A stretch of DNA of 64,000 bases from Massilia sp. Root418 (GCF_001425265.1 NZ_LMEC01000001.1:702036-766035), one strand, 5' to 3'. Shown: positions 8,125 to 17,031, counted from the stretch's first letter. Notes: generated from the letters alone by a model not told the origin. Numbers and translations are program-made.

Positions 8125-9170
8125 GCCTGCTCCTTGCGGGTGAAACGGGCGGCCAGCTTTTCCAGCCCGCCCAGGATACCGCCGCGCGCGAACAGCACGA
8201 TGGCCACCAGCAGCAAGCCGATATAGAACTGCCAGTAGGCCGGATTGAGGCCGGAAATATAGTCTTGTGCCAGCATGAACACGGCGGCGCCGATCAGCGC
8301 GCCGTACAGGCGCCCCGTCCCGCCCAGCACCAGCATGATGAGCAGCTCGGCCGAGCGCGGGAAGCCCAGCGAGTCCAGCCCCACGAACTGCGTGGTCTGG
8401 GCCAGCAGCGCGCCCGCCAGGCCGGCCACCGTGGCGGCCAGCGTGAACGCCGCTGCCAGGCGGCGGTTGACGTTCACGCCCAGCGCAGGCATGCGGCGCG
8501 CGCCCTCGCGGATGCCGATCAGGCTCAGGCCGAAGGGCGACTTCACCACCCGCCGCAGCAGCACGAAGACGATGAACAGCACGGCCAGGCTGTAGCAATA
8601 AGCCACGTTGCCGTTCAGGTCGAACTCGAAGGCGCCGAACAGTTTGCCGACCGCCATGCCGGACAAGCCGTCCACGCCGCCCGTCAGGAAGGAAGCCTTG
8701 TTGGCGGCCTCGAACAGCATCAGCCCTATGCCCAGCGTGACCATGAGCCGCGTCAGGTCCTGGCCGCGCACCACCAGGAAGGACATGATGAAACCTGCCA
8801 GGCCGGCTACCGCGGCGCCGGCCAGCAGGCCGCTGAGCGGCTCGCTCCAGCCGTGCACCGAGAGCAGGCCGGCGGTGTAGGCGCCCAGCCCGAAGAAGGC
8901 GGCATGGCCCAGCGAGACGATGCCGGCATAGCCCAGCAGCAGGTCCAGCGACAGCGCGAACAGGCCGACGATCATGATCTGGCTGATCAGCACCAGGTAG
9001 CCGGGGAAGGCAAAGTAGGCCGCCACCGGCAGCAGCCAGAAGGCGATTTCCAGCGCCGACCAGCGGTCGTTGGGCAGGCGGAGCGGGTTGTTGGTCTGCT
9101 GGGTCATGTTCTGCGCTGGTTGGTTGACGGCGGGCGCCGGCTTGACGGCGGCTGCGGTGAAGGCGTTCAT
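8121..9170 (-). CDS. livM: ABC transporter permease (LivM type)
   Basis: A 349-residue inner-membrane permease with about nine to ten hydrophobic segments after a hydrophilic N-terminal tail of about 40 residues. The family stretch LLLGYAGIVSLGHAAFFGLGAY is present in the first third, and a second conserved stretch SPFGLSLIGIREGARRMPALG follows in the middle, as in LivM. The gene overlaps livH by 4 bases and livG by 4 bases, so all four transporter genes are translationally coupled. Confidence 0.94.
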   Translation of the reverse strand: MNAFTAAAVKPAPAVNQPAQNMTQQTNNPLRLPNDRWSALEIAFWLLPVAAYFAFPGYLVLISQIMIVGLFALSLDLLLGYAGIVSLGHAAFFGLGAYTAGLLSVHGWSEPLSGLLAGAAVAGLAGFIMSFLVVRGQDLTRLMVTLGIGLMLFEAANKASFLTGGVDGLSGMAVGKLFGAFEFDLNGNVAYCYSLAVLFIVFVLLRRVVKSPFGLSLIGIREGARRMPALGVNVNRRLAAAFTLAATVAGLAGALLAQTTQFVGLDSLGFPRSAELLIMLVLGGTGRLYGALIGAAVFMLAQDYISGLNPAYWQFYIGLLLVAIVLFARGGILGGLEKLAARFTRKEQA

Positions 9171-10033
9171 GCTTTCCTCCGGATCAGGCCTGCGGGGAAC
9201 AGGATCAGCAGCACTACCATCAGGCCGTAGATGACGAAGGCGCCCACTTGCGGCACATAGTATTTACCGGCTACGTCGAACACGCCCAGTATCAGCGCTG
9301 CCAGCAGCGGGCCCTTGATCGTGCCTGCGCCGCCCACGGCCACCACCAGCAGGAAGTAGACCATGTATTTGAGCGGGAATGTGGGGTCCAGCCCCAGCAC
9401 GTCGATACCGAGCCCGCCGCCCAGGCCCGCCAGCCCGGAGCCCAGCGCAAAGGTGAGGCTGAACACGCGGCCGACGTTGATGCCCAGGCCGGCCGATGCG
9501 GTCTGGTTGTCCACCGAGGCGCGGATCTGGGCGCCGAAGCGGGTGCGCTCGATCAGCAGTCCCAGCGCCACGGTGATCAGCACCACCACCGCGATCAGGA
9601 ACAGGCGGTAGCTGCCTACTTCCAGCCCGAGCAGCGGCACCTGGCCGCGCAGCCAGTCCGGCAAGGTCACCGGCTGCTGGGTGGGCCCGAACAGCCAGGT
9701 GGCGCCTGCCACCGACATGAAGGTGAGGCCGATGGAGAACAGCACCTGGTCCAGGTGGCTGGCGCGGTACAGGCGGCGGTACAGCAGCCGCTCCAGCACC
9801 AGCCCGGCCACGGCGGCGGCCAGGAAGGCCAGCGGCAGCGAGGCCAGGAAAGGCACGCCCAGGCGCGACAGCACCGTCACGCTGACATAGCCGCCCAGCA
9901 TGGCAAAGGCGCCGTGTGCCAGGTTAATGAAGTTCATCATGCCCATCGTGACCGACAGGCCGACGCTGATCAGGAAGAGCAGGCTGCCATAGGCGATGCC
10001 GTCGAACAGCACGCCGGCGAAATTGGCTAGCAT
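9167..10033 (-). CDS. livH: ABC transporter permease (LivH type)
   Basis: A 288-residue permease with LivH-type features: GIAYGSLLFLISVGLSVTMG near the start, NLAHGAFAMLGGY, and the late stretch GGAGTIKGPLLAALILG. The ATG at 10033 is chosen because it begins the conserved hydrophobic N-terminus. The open frame continues to 10183, but that extension crosses the operator region. It is the first gene of the transporter operon and is divergent from the IclR gene. A 36-bp inverted repeat lies 60-95 bases upstream. Confidence 0.93.
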   Translation of the reverse strand: MLANFAGVLFDGIAYGSLLFLISVGLSVTMGMMNFINLAHGAFAMLGGYVSVTVLSRLGVPFLASLPLAFLAAAVAGLVLERLLYRRLYRASHLDQVLFSIGLTFMSVAGATWLFGPTQQPVTLPDWLRGQVPLLGLEVGSYRLFLIAVVVLITVALGLLIERTRFGAQIRASVDNQTASAGLGINVGRVFSLTFALGSGLAGLGGGLGIDVLGLDPTFPLKYMVYFLLVVAVGGAGTIKGPLLAALILGVFDVAGKYYVPQVGAFVIYGLMVVLLILFPAGLIRRKA

Positions 10034-10092
10034 ATGCGCCTCCGGTCCGGTTTTACTTGTTTCATTTTGTCTCCATCCATTTCTTGATGCGA

Positions 10093-10128
10093 TGTGCGGT
10101 AATCGCACTGATGATTGTTTATCGCACA
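10093..10128. promoter_or_regulatory. 36-bp inverted repeat, probable IclR/PcaR-type operator (copy 1)
   Basis: The arms TGTGCGGT and ATCGCACA are separated by 20 bases in the livH-iclR gap. The right half continues inward as TTGTTTATCGCACA. An identically sized element with nearly the same arms lies at 12197-12232. The half-site resembles the boxes known for PcaU/PobR-type IclR regulators. Binding by the adjacent IclR protein is inferred. Confidence 0.65.
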
Positions 10129-10206
10129 CCGAGTGTAGCAATGCGGTCTTGCACCGGTCAACAAAAAAACGCCTATCGAACACGCGGCCTGCATTAAAAT
10201 CATGGC

Positions 10207-11058
10207 ATGCCCAAGACTACCAAATCCAACGAAGCACAGGTGCAGCACGAGAAGGAGGACGCGCAAGAGCGCGAACCCACCATCTCCGAGCAGATCGATG
10301 CGCTGACCGATCCCAGTTTCATGACCTCGCTGGCGCGCGGCCTGGCCGTGCTGCAGGCCTTCAGCGATTCGCGCAAGCCGCAAACCATCGCCAACATCAG
10401 CCAGAAGACCGGCATACCGCGCGCGGCCGTGCGCCGCTGCCTGCACACGCTGCGCGAACTTGGCTACGTGGACGCGGAGCTGAACAACTTCTCGCTGCGG
10501 CCCAAGGTGCTCACGCTGGGCTACTCCTACCTGTCGTCCACGCCGCTCACGGTATCGGCCCAGCCCTATTTGAACAGCATCAGCCGCGCGCTGAACGAAT
10601 CGAGCTCGCTGGCGGTGCTGGACGAAGGCGAAGTGCTCTACGTGGCCCGCGCGGCCACCTCGCGCGTGATGTCGGTGGCGCTCAACACCGGCAGCCGCCT
10701 GCCCGCCTACTGCACCTCGCTGGGCCGCGTGATGCTGGCCTACCTGCCGGCCAAGGAGCTGGACCAGTATCTTGCCACCACGCGCTTGCGCCCGATGACG
10801 GAAAACACCGTGGTCAACCAGAAGCGCCTGCGCGACATCCTGGCCGGGGTGCGCCAGGCCGGCTACGCCATCAACGACGAGGAGCTGGAACTGGGCCTGC
10901 GCTCCATCGCCGTGCCGGTGCGCGGCGCCTCGGGCACGGTGCTGGCGGCGCTCAACGTCGGCGCCCAGGCTTCGCGCGTCAGCGTGCGGCAGCTGGAAAC
11001 GGAGTTCCTGCCGGTGCTGCTGCGCGGCGCCCAGGAACTCTCCATCCTGCTGCCTTAG
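10207..11058 (+). CDS. IclR-family regulator, PcaR/PobR-like
   Basis: A 283-residue protein with a 35-residue charged N-terminal tail, an IclR winged helix (SLARGLAVLQAFSD, ISQKTGIPRAAVRRCLHTL, LGYV) and the C-terminal effector domain (GTGSRLPAYCTSLGRVMLA-like, followed by GYAINDEELELGLRSIAVPV). The TSLARGLAVLQAF opening is usual for the PcaR/PcaU/PobR branch that senses protocatechuate, 3-oxoadipate or 4-hydroxybenzoate. It lies between livHMGF and the porin gene. The same 36-bp inverted repeat stands before livH/iclR and before porin/SBP, so it probably governs aromatic uptake. The effector cannot be told from the sequence. Confidence 0.88.
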   Translation: MPKTTKSNEAQVQHEKEDAQEREPTISEQIDALTDPSFMTSLARGLAVLQAFSDSRKPQTIANISQKTGIPRAAVRRCLHTLRELGYVDAELNNFSLRPKVLTLGYSYLSSTPLTVSAQPYLNSISRALNESSSLAVLDEGEVLYVARAATSRVMSVALNTGSRLPAYCTSLGRVMLAYLPAKELDQYLATTRLRPMTENTVVNQKRLRDILAGVRQAGYAINDEELELGLRSIAVPVRGASGTVLAALNVGAQASRVSVRQLETEFLPVLLRGAQELSILLP

Positions 11059-11063
11059 GCCGG

Positions 11064-12155
11064 TCAGAAGTGGTGGCGCAGGCCGGCCATCACGCCGTTC
11101 TGCGTCATCCCCACGCCCACCGTGCCGCCGGCATCCAGCGCCACGGCGGAGGCGCCGGAATTCTTCATGCGGCCCAGCGCCCCATACACGGCGGTGCGCT
11201 TGGACAGGAAATAAGTCAGGCGGCCCACCAGCATGCTCACGTCCGAGGCGCTGTTCTTGGTGTCGCGGCGGGCCACCTGCACGTCGAAGGTGGTCAGCGG
11301 CGTAACCGGGTAGCTCACGCCCAGGTAATACAGGTCGGATTCGCTCAGGCCCGTGGCCGCGCGCGTGGTGCGGTCCACCACGCCGGCGCCGATCTTGGCC
11401 TGCCCCACTTTCACATAGCCGTTCAAGGTGACGCGCCTGTCGCTGTTGGCGCTGCTGGTCAGCCCGCCGGCCGCGCCGGTGTTCCCGTACAGGATGTCGT
11501 ACGAGGTATTCAGGCCATACTCCGCCGTCTCGTAGCCGAACAGGCCCGTCACCTGGCGGCAGGCCTTCGAATTGCCGGGTGTCTCGCCGGGGCAGTTGGT
11601 GGCGGCCGGACCGCCCGCCGCCGACGCGTCGCGCCCGGTGCTGTAGGTGGCGCCCACCACGAAGTTGTTGAAGTTGCCCAGGTAGCCCACCGAGTTGTCG
11701 CTGCGCGCGTTCGGCAGGTAGGCGTCAATGCTGCCGATGGCGAACAGGTTCGGACCCAGCACGTCCGCCTTGAGCATGGCGATATAGGTCATGTTGATCT
11801 GGCGGCCCAGCGTCACCGTGCCGAAAGCGCCCTTCAGGCCCACCGATGCCTGGCGGCCGAAGAGGCGGTTGCCCTGCCCCATGGCGCCGGTGTCCAGCGA
11901 CAGCCCGCTCTCCAGCGTGAACACCGCCTGCAAGCCACCGCCCAGGTCTTCCGTGCCGCGAAAGCCCAGCCGCGACGGGAAGGAGCCCGTCAGCGACGGC
12001 ATCTTGGTCATGTTGCCGCCGGCGGCGTTGACATTGGTGGTGTACACCAGGCCGGTATCGACCAGGCCGTATACGGTGACGTTACTCTGCGCCATGGCTG
12101 CGGATGCGCCCGCGCCGGCCAGCAGCGCCGCGGCGCAACGGATTGCTTTTTTCAT
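11064..12155 (-). CDS. Outer-membrane general porin (Burkholderia type)
   Basis: A 363-residue 16-strand-type porin. It has a signal peptide ending ASAAMAQ, then the usual opening SNVTVYGLVDTGLVY and the stretch SRLGFRGTEDLGGGLQAVF. RLFGRQASVGLKG and FGTVTLGRQ follow, and the terminal residue is Phe in GLRHHF, as needed for outer-membrane insertion. GGAGACTG precedes the ATG. It is divergent from the binding protein at 12293, and the shared gap holds the second 36-bp operator. It probably admits the aromatic substrate that the binding protein collects. That role is inferred from context. Confidence 0.93.
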   Translation of the reverse strand: MKKAIRCAAALLAGAGASAAMAQSNVTVYGLVDTGLVYTTNVNAAGGNMTKMPSLTGSFPSRLGFRGTEDLGGGLQAVFTLESGLSLDTGAMGQGNRLFGRQASVGLKGAFGTVTLGRQINMTYIAMLKADVLGPNLFAIGSIDAYLPNARSDNSVGYLGNFNNFVVGATYSTGRDASAAGGPAATNCPGETPGNSKACRQVTGLFGYETAEYGLNTSYDILYGNTGAAGGLTSSANSDRRVTLNGYVKVGQAKIGAGVVDRTTRAATGLSESDLYYLGVSYPVTPLTTFDVQVARRDTKNSASDVSMLVGRLTYFLSKRTAVYGALGRMKNSGASAVALDAGGTVGVGMTQNGVMAGLRHHF

Positions 12156-12196
12156 TTACAGTCTCCAGGTTTGGTGTTGCGGTTGTTATTATGTGC

Positions 12197-12232
12197 TGTG
12201 CGATCACCGAACATTCGCTTGTTAATCGCACA
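12197..12232. promoter_or_regulatory. 36-bp inverted repeat, probable IclR/PcaR-type operator (copy 2)
   Basis: The arms TGTGCGAT and ATCGCACA are separated by exactly 20 bases, the same spacing as at 10093-10128. The inner right side reads TTGTTAATCGCACA, nearly identical to copy 1. It lies between the divergent porin and substrate-binding genes, 60 bases before the latter. Confidence 0.68.
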
Positions 12233-12292
12233 CAAAGTCGATACTATGGATCAGGCGATACGCTGTCAACAACTACCACCAAGGAGACCGGC

Positions 12293-13477
12293 ATGACCAT
12301 CAAAAAACTCGTACCCGCTGCCACACTTGCCCTCATTGCGCTGGGCGCAACGGGTGTGCCGATGCCCGCGCTGGCACAGGACACCATCAAGGTCGGCGTG
12401 ATCGCCGCCTTTTCCGGACCGTTCGCCGAATACGGCAAGCAGATGGAAGGCGGCATCAAGGCCTGGATGGCGCAGAACGGCGCCACGGTGGCTGGCAAGA
12501 AGGTCGAGATCATCCTCAAGGACACTACCGGCCCCGCGCCGGAAATCGCCAAGCGGCTGGCGCAGGAACTGGTGGTGCGCGACAAGGTGGACTTCCTGGC
12601 CGGCTTCGGCCTCACGCCCGAAGCGCTGGCCGTCGCGCCCGTCGCCGAGCAGGCGAAGAAGCCCATGATCATCATGAACGCGGCCACCTCGGTCATCACC
12701 ACCAAGTCCAACTACATCGCGCGCTTTTCCATGACGCTGCCGCAGGTGTCGGCGCCCATGGCTACCTGGGCGGCCAGGAACAGCATCAAGAAGGTGGTGA
12801 CGCTGGTGGCGGACTACGGCCCCGGCATCGACGCCGAAGCGGCCTTCAAGGCGGAACTGGTGAAGGGCGGCGGTACGGTGACCGAAGCGATCCGCGTCCC
12901 GCTGCGCAATCCGGAATTCGCGCCCTACATCCAGCGCATCAAGGACGCCAAGCCGGACGCGGTGTTCATCTTCGTGCCGGCCGGCGAGCAAAGCATCGCT
13001 TTCATGAAGGGCTACCGCGAGCGCGGCCTGGCCGCAGCCGGCATCAAGGTCATCGCCACCGGCGACCTGACGGACGACCACGTGCTGCCCGCCATGGGCG
13101 ACGCCACGCTGGGCGTGATCACCACCTTCCACTACTCGGCGGCGCACAAATCGCCCGAGAATGCGGCCTTCCTGAAGAGCTTTGCGGCCGCCAATCCCGG
13201 CGCCGGACGGCCCAACTTCATGGCCGTGGCGGCATACGACGGCATGGCCGCCATCTACGAAGTGTCGCGCAAACTGAACGGCAAGATCGACGGCGACCAG
13301 GCCATGGCCATCCTGAAGAACCTGCGCATGACCAGCCCGCGCGGCCCGATTTCCATCGACCCGGTCACGCGCGACATCGTGCAGACTGTCTACGTGCGCA
13401 AGGTCGAGATGGTGGGAAATGAACCCTACAACGTGGAGTTCGAGCAGTTCGATCATCAGAAGGATCCCGGTAAATAG
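12293..13477 (+). CDS. ABC transporter substrate-binding protein, probably for aromatic acids
   Basis: A 394-residue periplasmic binding protein with a signal peptide (LVPAATLALIALGATG, cleavage near ALAQ) and mature start DTIKVGVIAAFSGPFAEYG. The ATG at 12293 follows AAGGAGACCGGC. An earlier in-frame opening at 12104 would run through the operator and is rejected. The strong likeness to the binding proteins at 2259 and 15251 extends to the C-terminal RGPISIDPVTRDIVQTVYVRK. It shares an operator with the porin and, by sequence, with livHMGF, so it is the best candidate for the cognate receptor of that transporter. The ligand is not known. Confidence 0.93.
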   Translation: MTIKKLVPAATLALIALGATGVPMPALAQDTIKVGVIAAFSGPFAEYGKQMEGGIKAWMAQNGATVAGKKVEIILKDTTGPAPEIAKRLAQELVVRDKVDFLAGFGLTPEALAVAPVAEQAKKPMIIMNAATSVITTKSNYIARFSMTLPQVSAPMATWAARNSIKKVVTLVADYGPGIDAEAAFKAELVKGGGTVTEAIRVPLRNPEFAPYIQRIKDAKPDAVFIFVPAGEQSIAFMKGYRERGLAAAGIKVIATGDLTDDHVLPAMGDATLGVITTFHYSAAHKSPENAAFLKSFAAANPGAGRPNFMAVAAYDGMAAIYEVSRKLNGKIDGDQAMAILKNLRMTSPRGPISIDPVTRDIVQTVYVRKVEMVGNEPYNVEFEQFDHQKDPGK

Positions 13478-13496
13478 GCGGCCTGGCCTGCCGTAT

Positions 13497-15239
13497 CTAT
13501 TTGCAGACGAAGCTGGCGGCGTCCTCGATGCTGCCGCTGCCCGCATACTGCGCCACCTGCGGATAAGGGCACAGCGGCCGGGTGCGCGTGGGCGACCACG
13601 CGGCCGGCACGTCGGCATTGGCGCCGCCGGCATTGCCCGGACCGCGCACGCTGGCCACCACGCTGGCCGGCGCCTGGCCCTTCTCCACCCAGTTGACCAG
13701 CGGCGTGAGCATGTCGAACTGGTCGGCTGCGGGGCCGCCGGAACAGTGGTTCATGCCCGGCACCCGGAAGAAGCGCGCGAATCCGGATGCGTCGCCGCCG
13801 TTCGCGGCGCGCAGATTGTCGTACCAGGCCGTGGTGTCGTCGCTGGAGAAGATCGCGTCGCTGGTGCCGTGGTACACCATCATCTTGGCGCCGCGGTTCT
13901 TGACCGTGCTGTAGTCGGCCAGGTGCGGCGGCAGCATGAACGACAGCGCGCTCTCGGTGTAGGTGGCGTCGGTAGCGGCGACCTGCGCCAGCAGCGTGTC
14001 GATGTTGGCGCCCAGTGCGAAGCTGGCGCCGTTGAAGCTGGCCGGGTCCACCGGCGGCACTTTCCATATCATGGCCACGGCGCCGGAATCGAGCTGCAAT
14101 GGGCTGAAGAACTTCCAGAACGCCCAATTGGGCGCGCCCAGGCCGGCATCGTAGGGGAAGCTGGAATAGAACCTGGCTCCGGTGCTGGTGACGGCGCCCG
14201 AGAACAGCCGTCCTATCGCCGTCTTCTGCGCCGCGCTCAGGCAGCTGCCGTCGCGCCCCTGTGCGCCGCACACCGGCACGTCGCGCTCCAGGCTGAACGC
14301 GGCCTGGCAGGCGGCCGTATCCTGCACCAGCCCGTCCTTGGCGCCGTCAAGCGCATCGCACTTGCCCAGCACGGCGTTCGACACCAGCGTGCGCTCGGCC
14401 TGCGTGAAGCCGGTGGCCAGGTCGCCCGGCGTGGTGGCCAGCGCAGCGTAGGCCTGGCCGCCCGCGATATTGGCGATAGCCGCCAGCGGCAGGCGGAAGC
14501 CGGGATTGCCCACCAGGTAGCCGTCGAACTGTTCGCCGTAGCGCGCCGCCGCCACCATGGTGTGGCGGCCGCCGTTGGAGCAGCCGCCGAAGTAGGTGCG
14601 GTCCGGGCCTTTCCCGTAGGCGGCCTGGATCACGCTCTTGGCCATGGGTGCCAGCTTGCCGGAGGCCTGGTAGCCGTAGTCCAGGCGCGCCTGCGGGTCG
14701 AGTCCGAACAGGGGCGTGGCCGCGCCGTGGCCGGCGTCCGAACTGATGACGGCGAAGCCCTGGTTCAACGCGTTGTCCAGCTGGCCGCCGCCGCCCACTT
14801 CGCCGGTGGCGGGAACCACGGCGCCGTCAAGGCCGCCGTTGGCCTGGTAGAAGAAGCGGCCGTTCCAGTCCACCGGCAAGCGCATCTCGAAACCGATGGC
14901 GTAGCTCTTGCCGTCCACCGGGCTGACGCGCTGGTGCATCGCGCCTTTCACCAGGCAGTGCGCCTGCACCGGTTTGCCCGCCACTGTCAGCACCCCTGCC
15001 GCCACCGGCGCGGCGCTGGCGATGGCAGTGTTCGGATAGGTGATCCTGGCGGCCAGGTCGGCGCAGGAGGCCAGCTTGGCACCGCTGGCAGCAGCCAGCT
15101 GCGGCAGCGTGACCGCCCCGACAGGGGCGGAGCCGCCGCTATTGCTGCCGCAGGCGGCCAGGGTGGATAAGGTGGCCAGTGAGGCCAGGCCGAGCGCCGC
15201 CAGCGGCGCGCCCTTCAAGACACGTCGTTCGATCGTCAT
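13497..15239 (-). CDS. Tannase/feruloyl esterase family lipoprotein
   Basis: A 580-residue secreted esterase. The N-terminus has a lipobox (LAAC, Cys30), so it is probably a lipoprotein of the periplasm or outer membrane. The tannase-family catalytic set is seen: Cys220-Ser221 in GGCSNGGRH, Asp461 in YHGTSDAIF, and His498-Cys499 in PGMNHC, the paired Cys that bridges Ser and His. A calcium-loop-like stretch CDALDGAKDGLVQD is at 294-307. It lies 11 bases downstream of a binding-protein gene in the same orientation, so it probably releases a phenolic acid (ferulate, gallate or similar) from an ester before uptake. The exact ester is unknown. Confidence 0.9.
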   Translation of the reverse strand: MTIERRVLKGAPLAALGLASLATLSTLAACGSNSGGSAPVGAVTLPQLAAASGAKLASCADLAARITYPNTAIASAAPVAAGVLTVAGKPVQAHCLVKGAMHQRVSPVDGKSYAIGFEMRLPVDWNGRFFYQANGGLDGAVVPATGEVGGGGQLDNALNQGFAVISSDAGHGAATPLFGLDPQARLDYGYQASGKLAPMAKSVIQAAYGKGPDRTYFGGCSNGGRHTMVAAARYGEQFDGYLVGNPGFRLPLAAIANIAGGQAYAALATTPGDLATGFTQAERTLVSNAVLGKCDALDGAKDGLVQDTAACQAAFSLERDVPVCGAQGRDGSCLSAAQKTAIGRLFSGAVTSTGARFYSSFPYDAGLGAPNWAFWKFFSPLQLDSGAVAMIWKVPPVDPASFNGASFALGANIDTLLAQVAATDATYTESALSFMLPPHLADYSTVKNRGAKMMVYHGTSDAIFSSDDTTAWYDNLRAANGGDASGFARFFRVPGMNHCSGGPAADQFDMLTPLVNWVEKGQAPASVVASVRGPGNAGGANADVPAAWSPTRTRPLCPYPQVAQYAGSGSIEDAASFVCK

Positions 15240-15250
15240 GGCGGATCTCC

Positions 15251-16411
15251 TTAGTTCGGGCTGACGTCGCGCAGTACGGCGATGGGTTCGTTCACCAGCT
15301 TGCCGTTGACCTTCTTCACCTCGCGGATATACATGTTCTGCACAATGTCGCGGGTGGCGGGATCGATGCTGATCGGGCCGCGCGGACTATCGCGCTTCAT
15401 CCCGGACAGCACTTGCATGGCCTTGTCGCCCGTAACGGCGCCGTTCAGCAAACGCACGGCCTCGTAGATCATGCCCATGGTGTCATAGGCCGCCACGGTG
15501 ACGAAGGTGGCTGGCGGACGGCCCGGGTTGGCAGCGGCGTAGGCTTTCAGGAAGGCCTTGTTGGCCTCGTTGTCCAGCGTGGGCGCGTAATTGAGTACCG
15601 TCACCGCGCCCAGCGCGCGGTCGCCCAGCGCATCCAGGGTCGGCGTTTCACTGGTCATGTCGCCCACGCCCAGAAATTTCACCCCGGCCTTGTCCAGGCC
15701 CTTGTCGCTGAAGGCCTTCAGCAGGCCGATGCCATCCTCCACACCGGGCGCGAAGAAGAACAGCGCGTCCGGCTTTTCATCCTTGATGCGTTGGATGAAG
15801 GGCGAATAGTCGGGATTGGCCAACGGCACGCGGGCCGAGCCCACCACCTTGCCGCCGCCCGCGCTGAAGGTCTTGCTGAAGCGCGCCTCGGCGTCCAGCC
15901 CGGTGCTGTAGTCGCTGACCAAGGTGTAGACCTTGCCGATCTTGTTCTTGGCGGTCCAGTCGCCGAAGGGGCCGGTCATCTGGTGCATGGTCATGCTGGT
16001 GCGCAGCATATAGGGGGACTTGGCCGTGATGCCATTGGTGACGGCGTTCATCACGATCATCGGCATCTTGGCCTGGGTGGCGATGGGAGCCACGGCCAGG
16101 GCGCTGGGCGTAAGCGAGAAGCCGATCAGGAAGCTGACCTTGTCGCGCGTGATGAGCTCCTGCGCCGCGCGCTTTGAATGATCGACATTGGTGCCGCCAT
16201 CGTCGCGGTAGATGATTTCAATCTTCTTGCCTGCCACCTTGTCGCCGTACTGCTGCATATAGGTCTTGATGCCGTCCTCGAACGGCTTGCCGGTGTTGGC
16301 GAACGGGCCGGTAAGCGCCGCAATGACGCCGATGCGGATGGTGTCCTGGGCCTGGGCGGGGCCGGCCATGAGCAATGCGGTGAGTACAGTCGTGAATACT
16401 GCGGATTTCAT
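15251..16411 (-). CDS. ABC transporter substrate-binding protein, partner of the tannase-like esterase
   Basis: A 386-residue periplasmic binding protein. The signal peptide ends AGPAQAQ and the mature start is DTIRIGVIAALTGPFANTG. CGAGGAGACAAG precedes the ATG. It is the third member of this family in the window and, like the one at 2259, has no permease beside it. Co-transcription with the downstream esterase suggests it binds the acid product of that enzyme. A MarR gene is divergent, 131 bases away, with a near-palindrome in the gap. Confidence 0.92.
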   Translation of the reverse strand: MKSAVFTTVLTALLMAGPAQAQDTIRIGVIAALTGPFANTGKPFEDGIKTYMQQYGDKVAGKKIEIIYRDDGGTNVDHSKRAAQELITRDKVSFLIGFSLTPSALAVAPIATQAKMPMIVMNAVTNGITAKSPYMLRTSMTMHQMTGPFGDWTAKNKIGKVYTLVSDYSTGLDAEARFSKTFSAGGGKVVGSARVPLANPDYSPFIQRIKDEKPDALFFFAPGVEDGIGLLKAFSDKGLDKAGVKFLGVGDMTSETPTLDALGDRALGAVTVLNYAPTLDNEANKAFLKAYAAANPGRPPATFVTVAAYDTMGMIYEAVRLLNGAVTGDKAMQVLSGMKRDSPRGPISIDPATRDIVQNMYIREVKKVNGKLVNEPIAVLRDVSPN

Positions 16412-16456
16412 CTTGTCTCCTCGGTGGGCGGGTTTTTTAGGAATTTAGTTATGTTT

Positions 16457-16469
16457 TATAATGATTATA
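16457..16469. promoter_or_regulatory. 13-bp inverted repeat overlapping a -10-like element
   Basis: TATAATGATTATA is symmetrical around its central G and contains TATAAT on both strands. It lies between the substrate-binding gene (minus) and the MarR gene (plus). It could be a shared promoter core and operator for the MarR protein. In AT-rich sequence such symmetry can also be accidental. Confidence 0.4.
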
Positions 16470-16542
16470 GGCTATACGTATTTTCGCCACATTGCAAGCA
16501 TTCGTCGTGGCCTGTGCGCCGCATCTTTGCTAGAATCGGGGC

Positions 16543-17031
16543 ATGACCAAGCAGCCCAAGAAGAAACTCGATTTGATCGACGCCGTCCAGGAGGCGGCTG
16601 AACAGCCGCTGGACCAGAGCACGCTACTGGGCCTGGTGGGCTACAACTGCCGGCGGGCCTACATCAACATCATGCCGCTGTTCGAGAAGCGCATGGCGAA
16701 GTACCAGCTGCGGCCGGTGGACTTCAGTGTCCTGAGCCTGCTCAAGGCCAATCCCAACATCAACCAGAAGCGACTGTCGGATGCGGTCAACGTGTCGCCG
16801 CCCAACCTGGCCATCCTGCTGGACAAGCTGCAGGAGCGCGGGCTGCTGCTGCGGCAGCGCAGCCCGCTGGACCGGCGCTCGCAGACGCTGGTGCTCACGC
16901 CCGCAGGGCTGAGCATGTGCACCAAGGCGGAGAAAACCGCCAGCGACCTGGAAGTGGACGCCACCGCCGCGCTCAACGACGCCGAGCGCGAACAGCTCAT
17001 CAAGCTGCTGCAGAAGATCTACATGCCGTGA
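16543..17031 (+). CDS. MarR-family transcriptional regulator
   Basis: A 162-residue winged-helix protein. The core reads FSVLSLLKANPNINQKRLSDAV, then NVSPPNLAILLDKLQERGLL and the wing SPLDRRSQTLVLTPAG. It is divergent from the binding protein-esterase pair at 13.5-16.4 kb and probably represses it in the absence of a phenolic ligand. It converges on the sigma-54 activator gene, whose stop is 7 bases away. The ligand is unknown. Confidence 0.88.
   Translation: MTKQPKKKLDLIDAVQEAAEQPLDQSTLLGLVGYNCRRAYINIMPLFEKRMAKYQLRPVDFSVLSLLKANPNINQKRLSDAVNVSPPNLAILLDKLQERGLLLRQRSPLDRRSQTLVLTPAGLSMCTKAEKTASDLEVDATAALNDAEREQLIKLLQKIYMP

Noticed and set aside
9996..12296. A 766-codon open frame on the plus strand
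   Set aside because: It crosses the iclR gene in another frame, the porin gene in antisense and two operators. Its composition is that of a GC shadow.
13419..15170. A 583-codon plus-strand open frame
   Set aside because: It is antisense to the tannase-like gene, whose catalytic residues, lipobox and ribosome-binding site are all clear.
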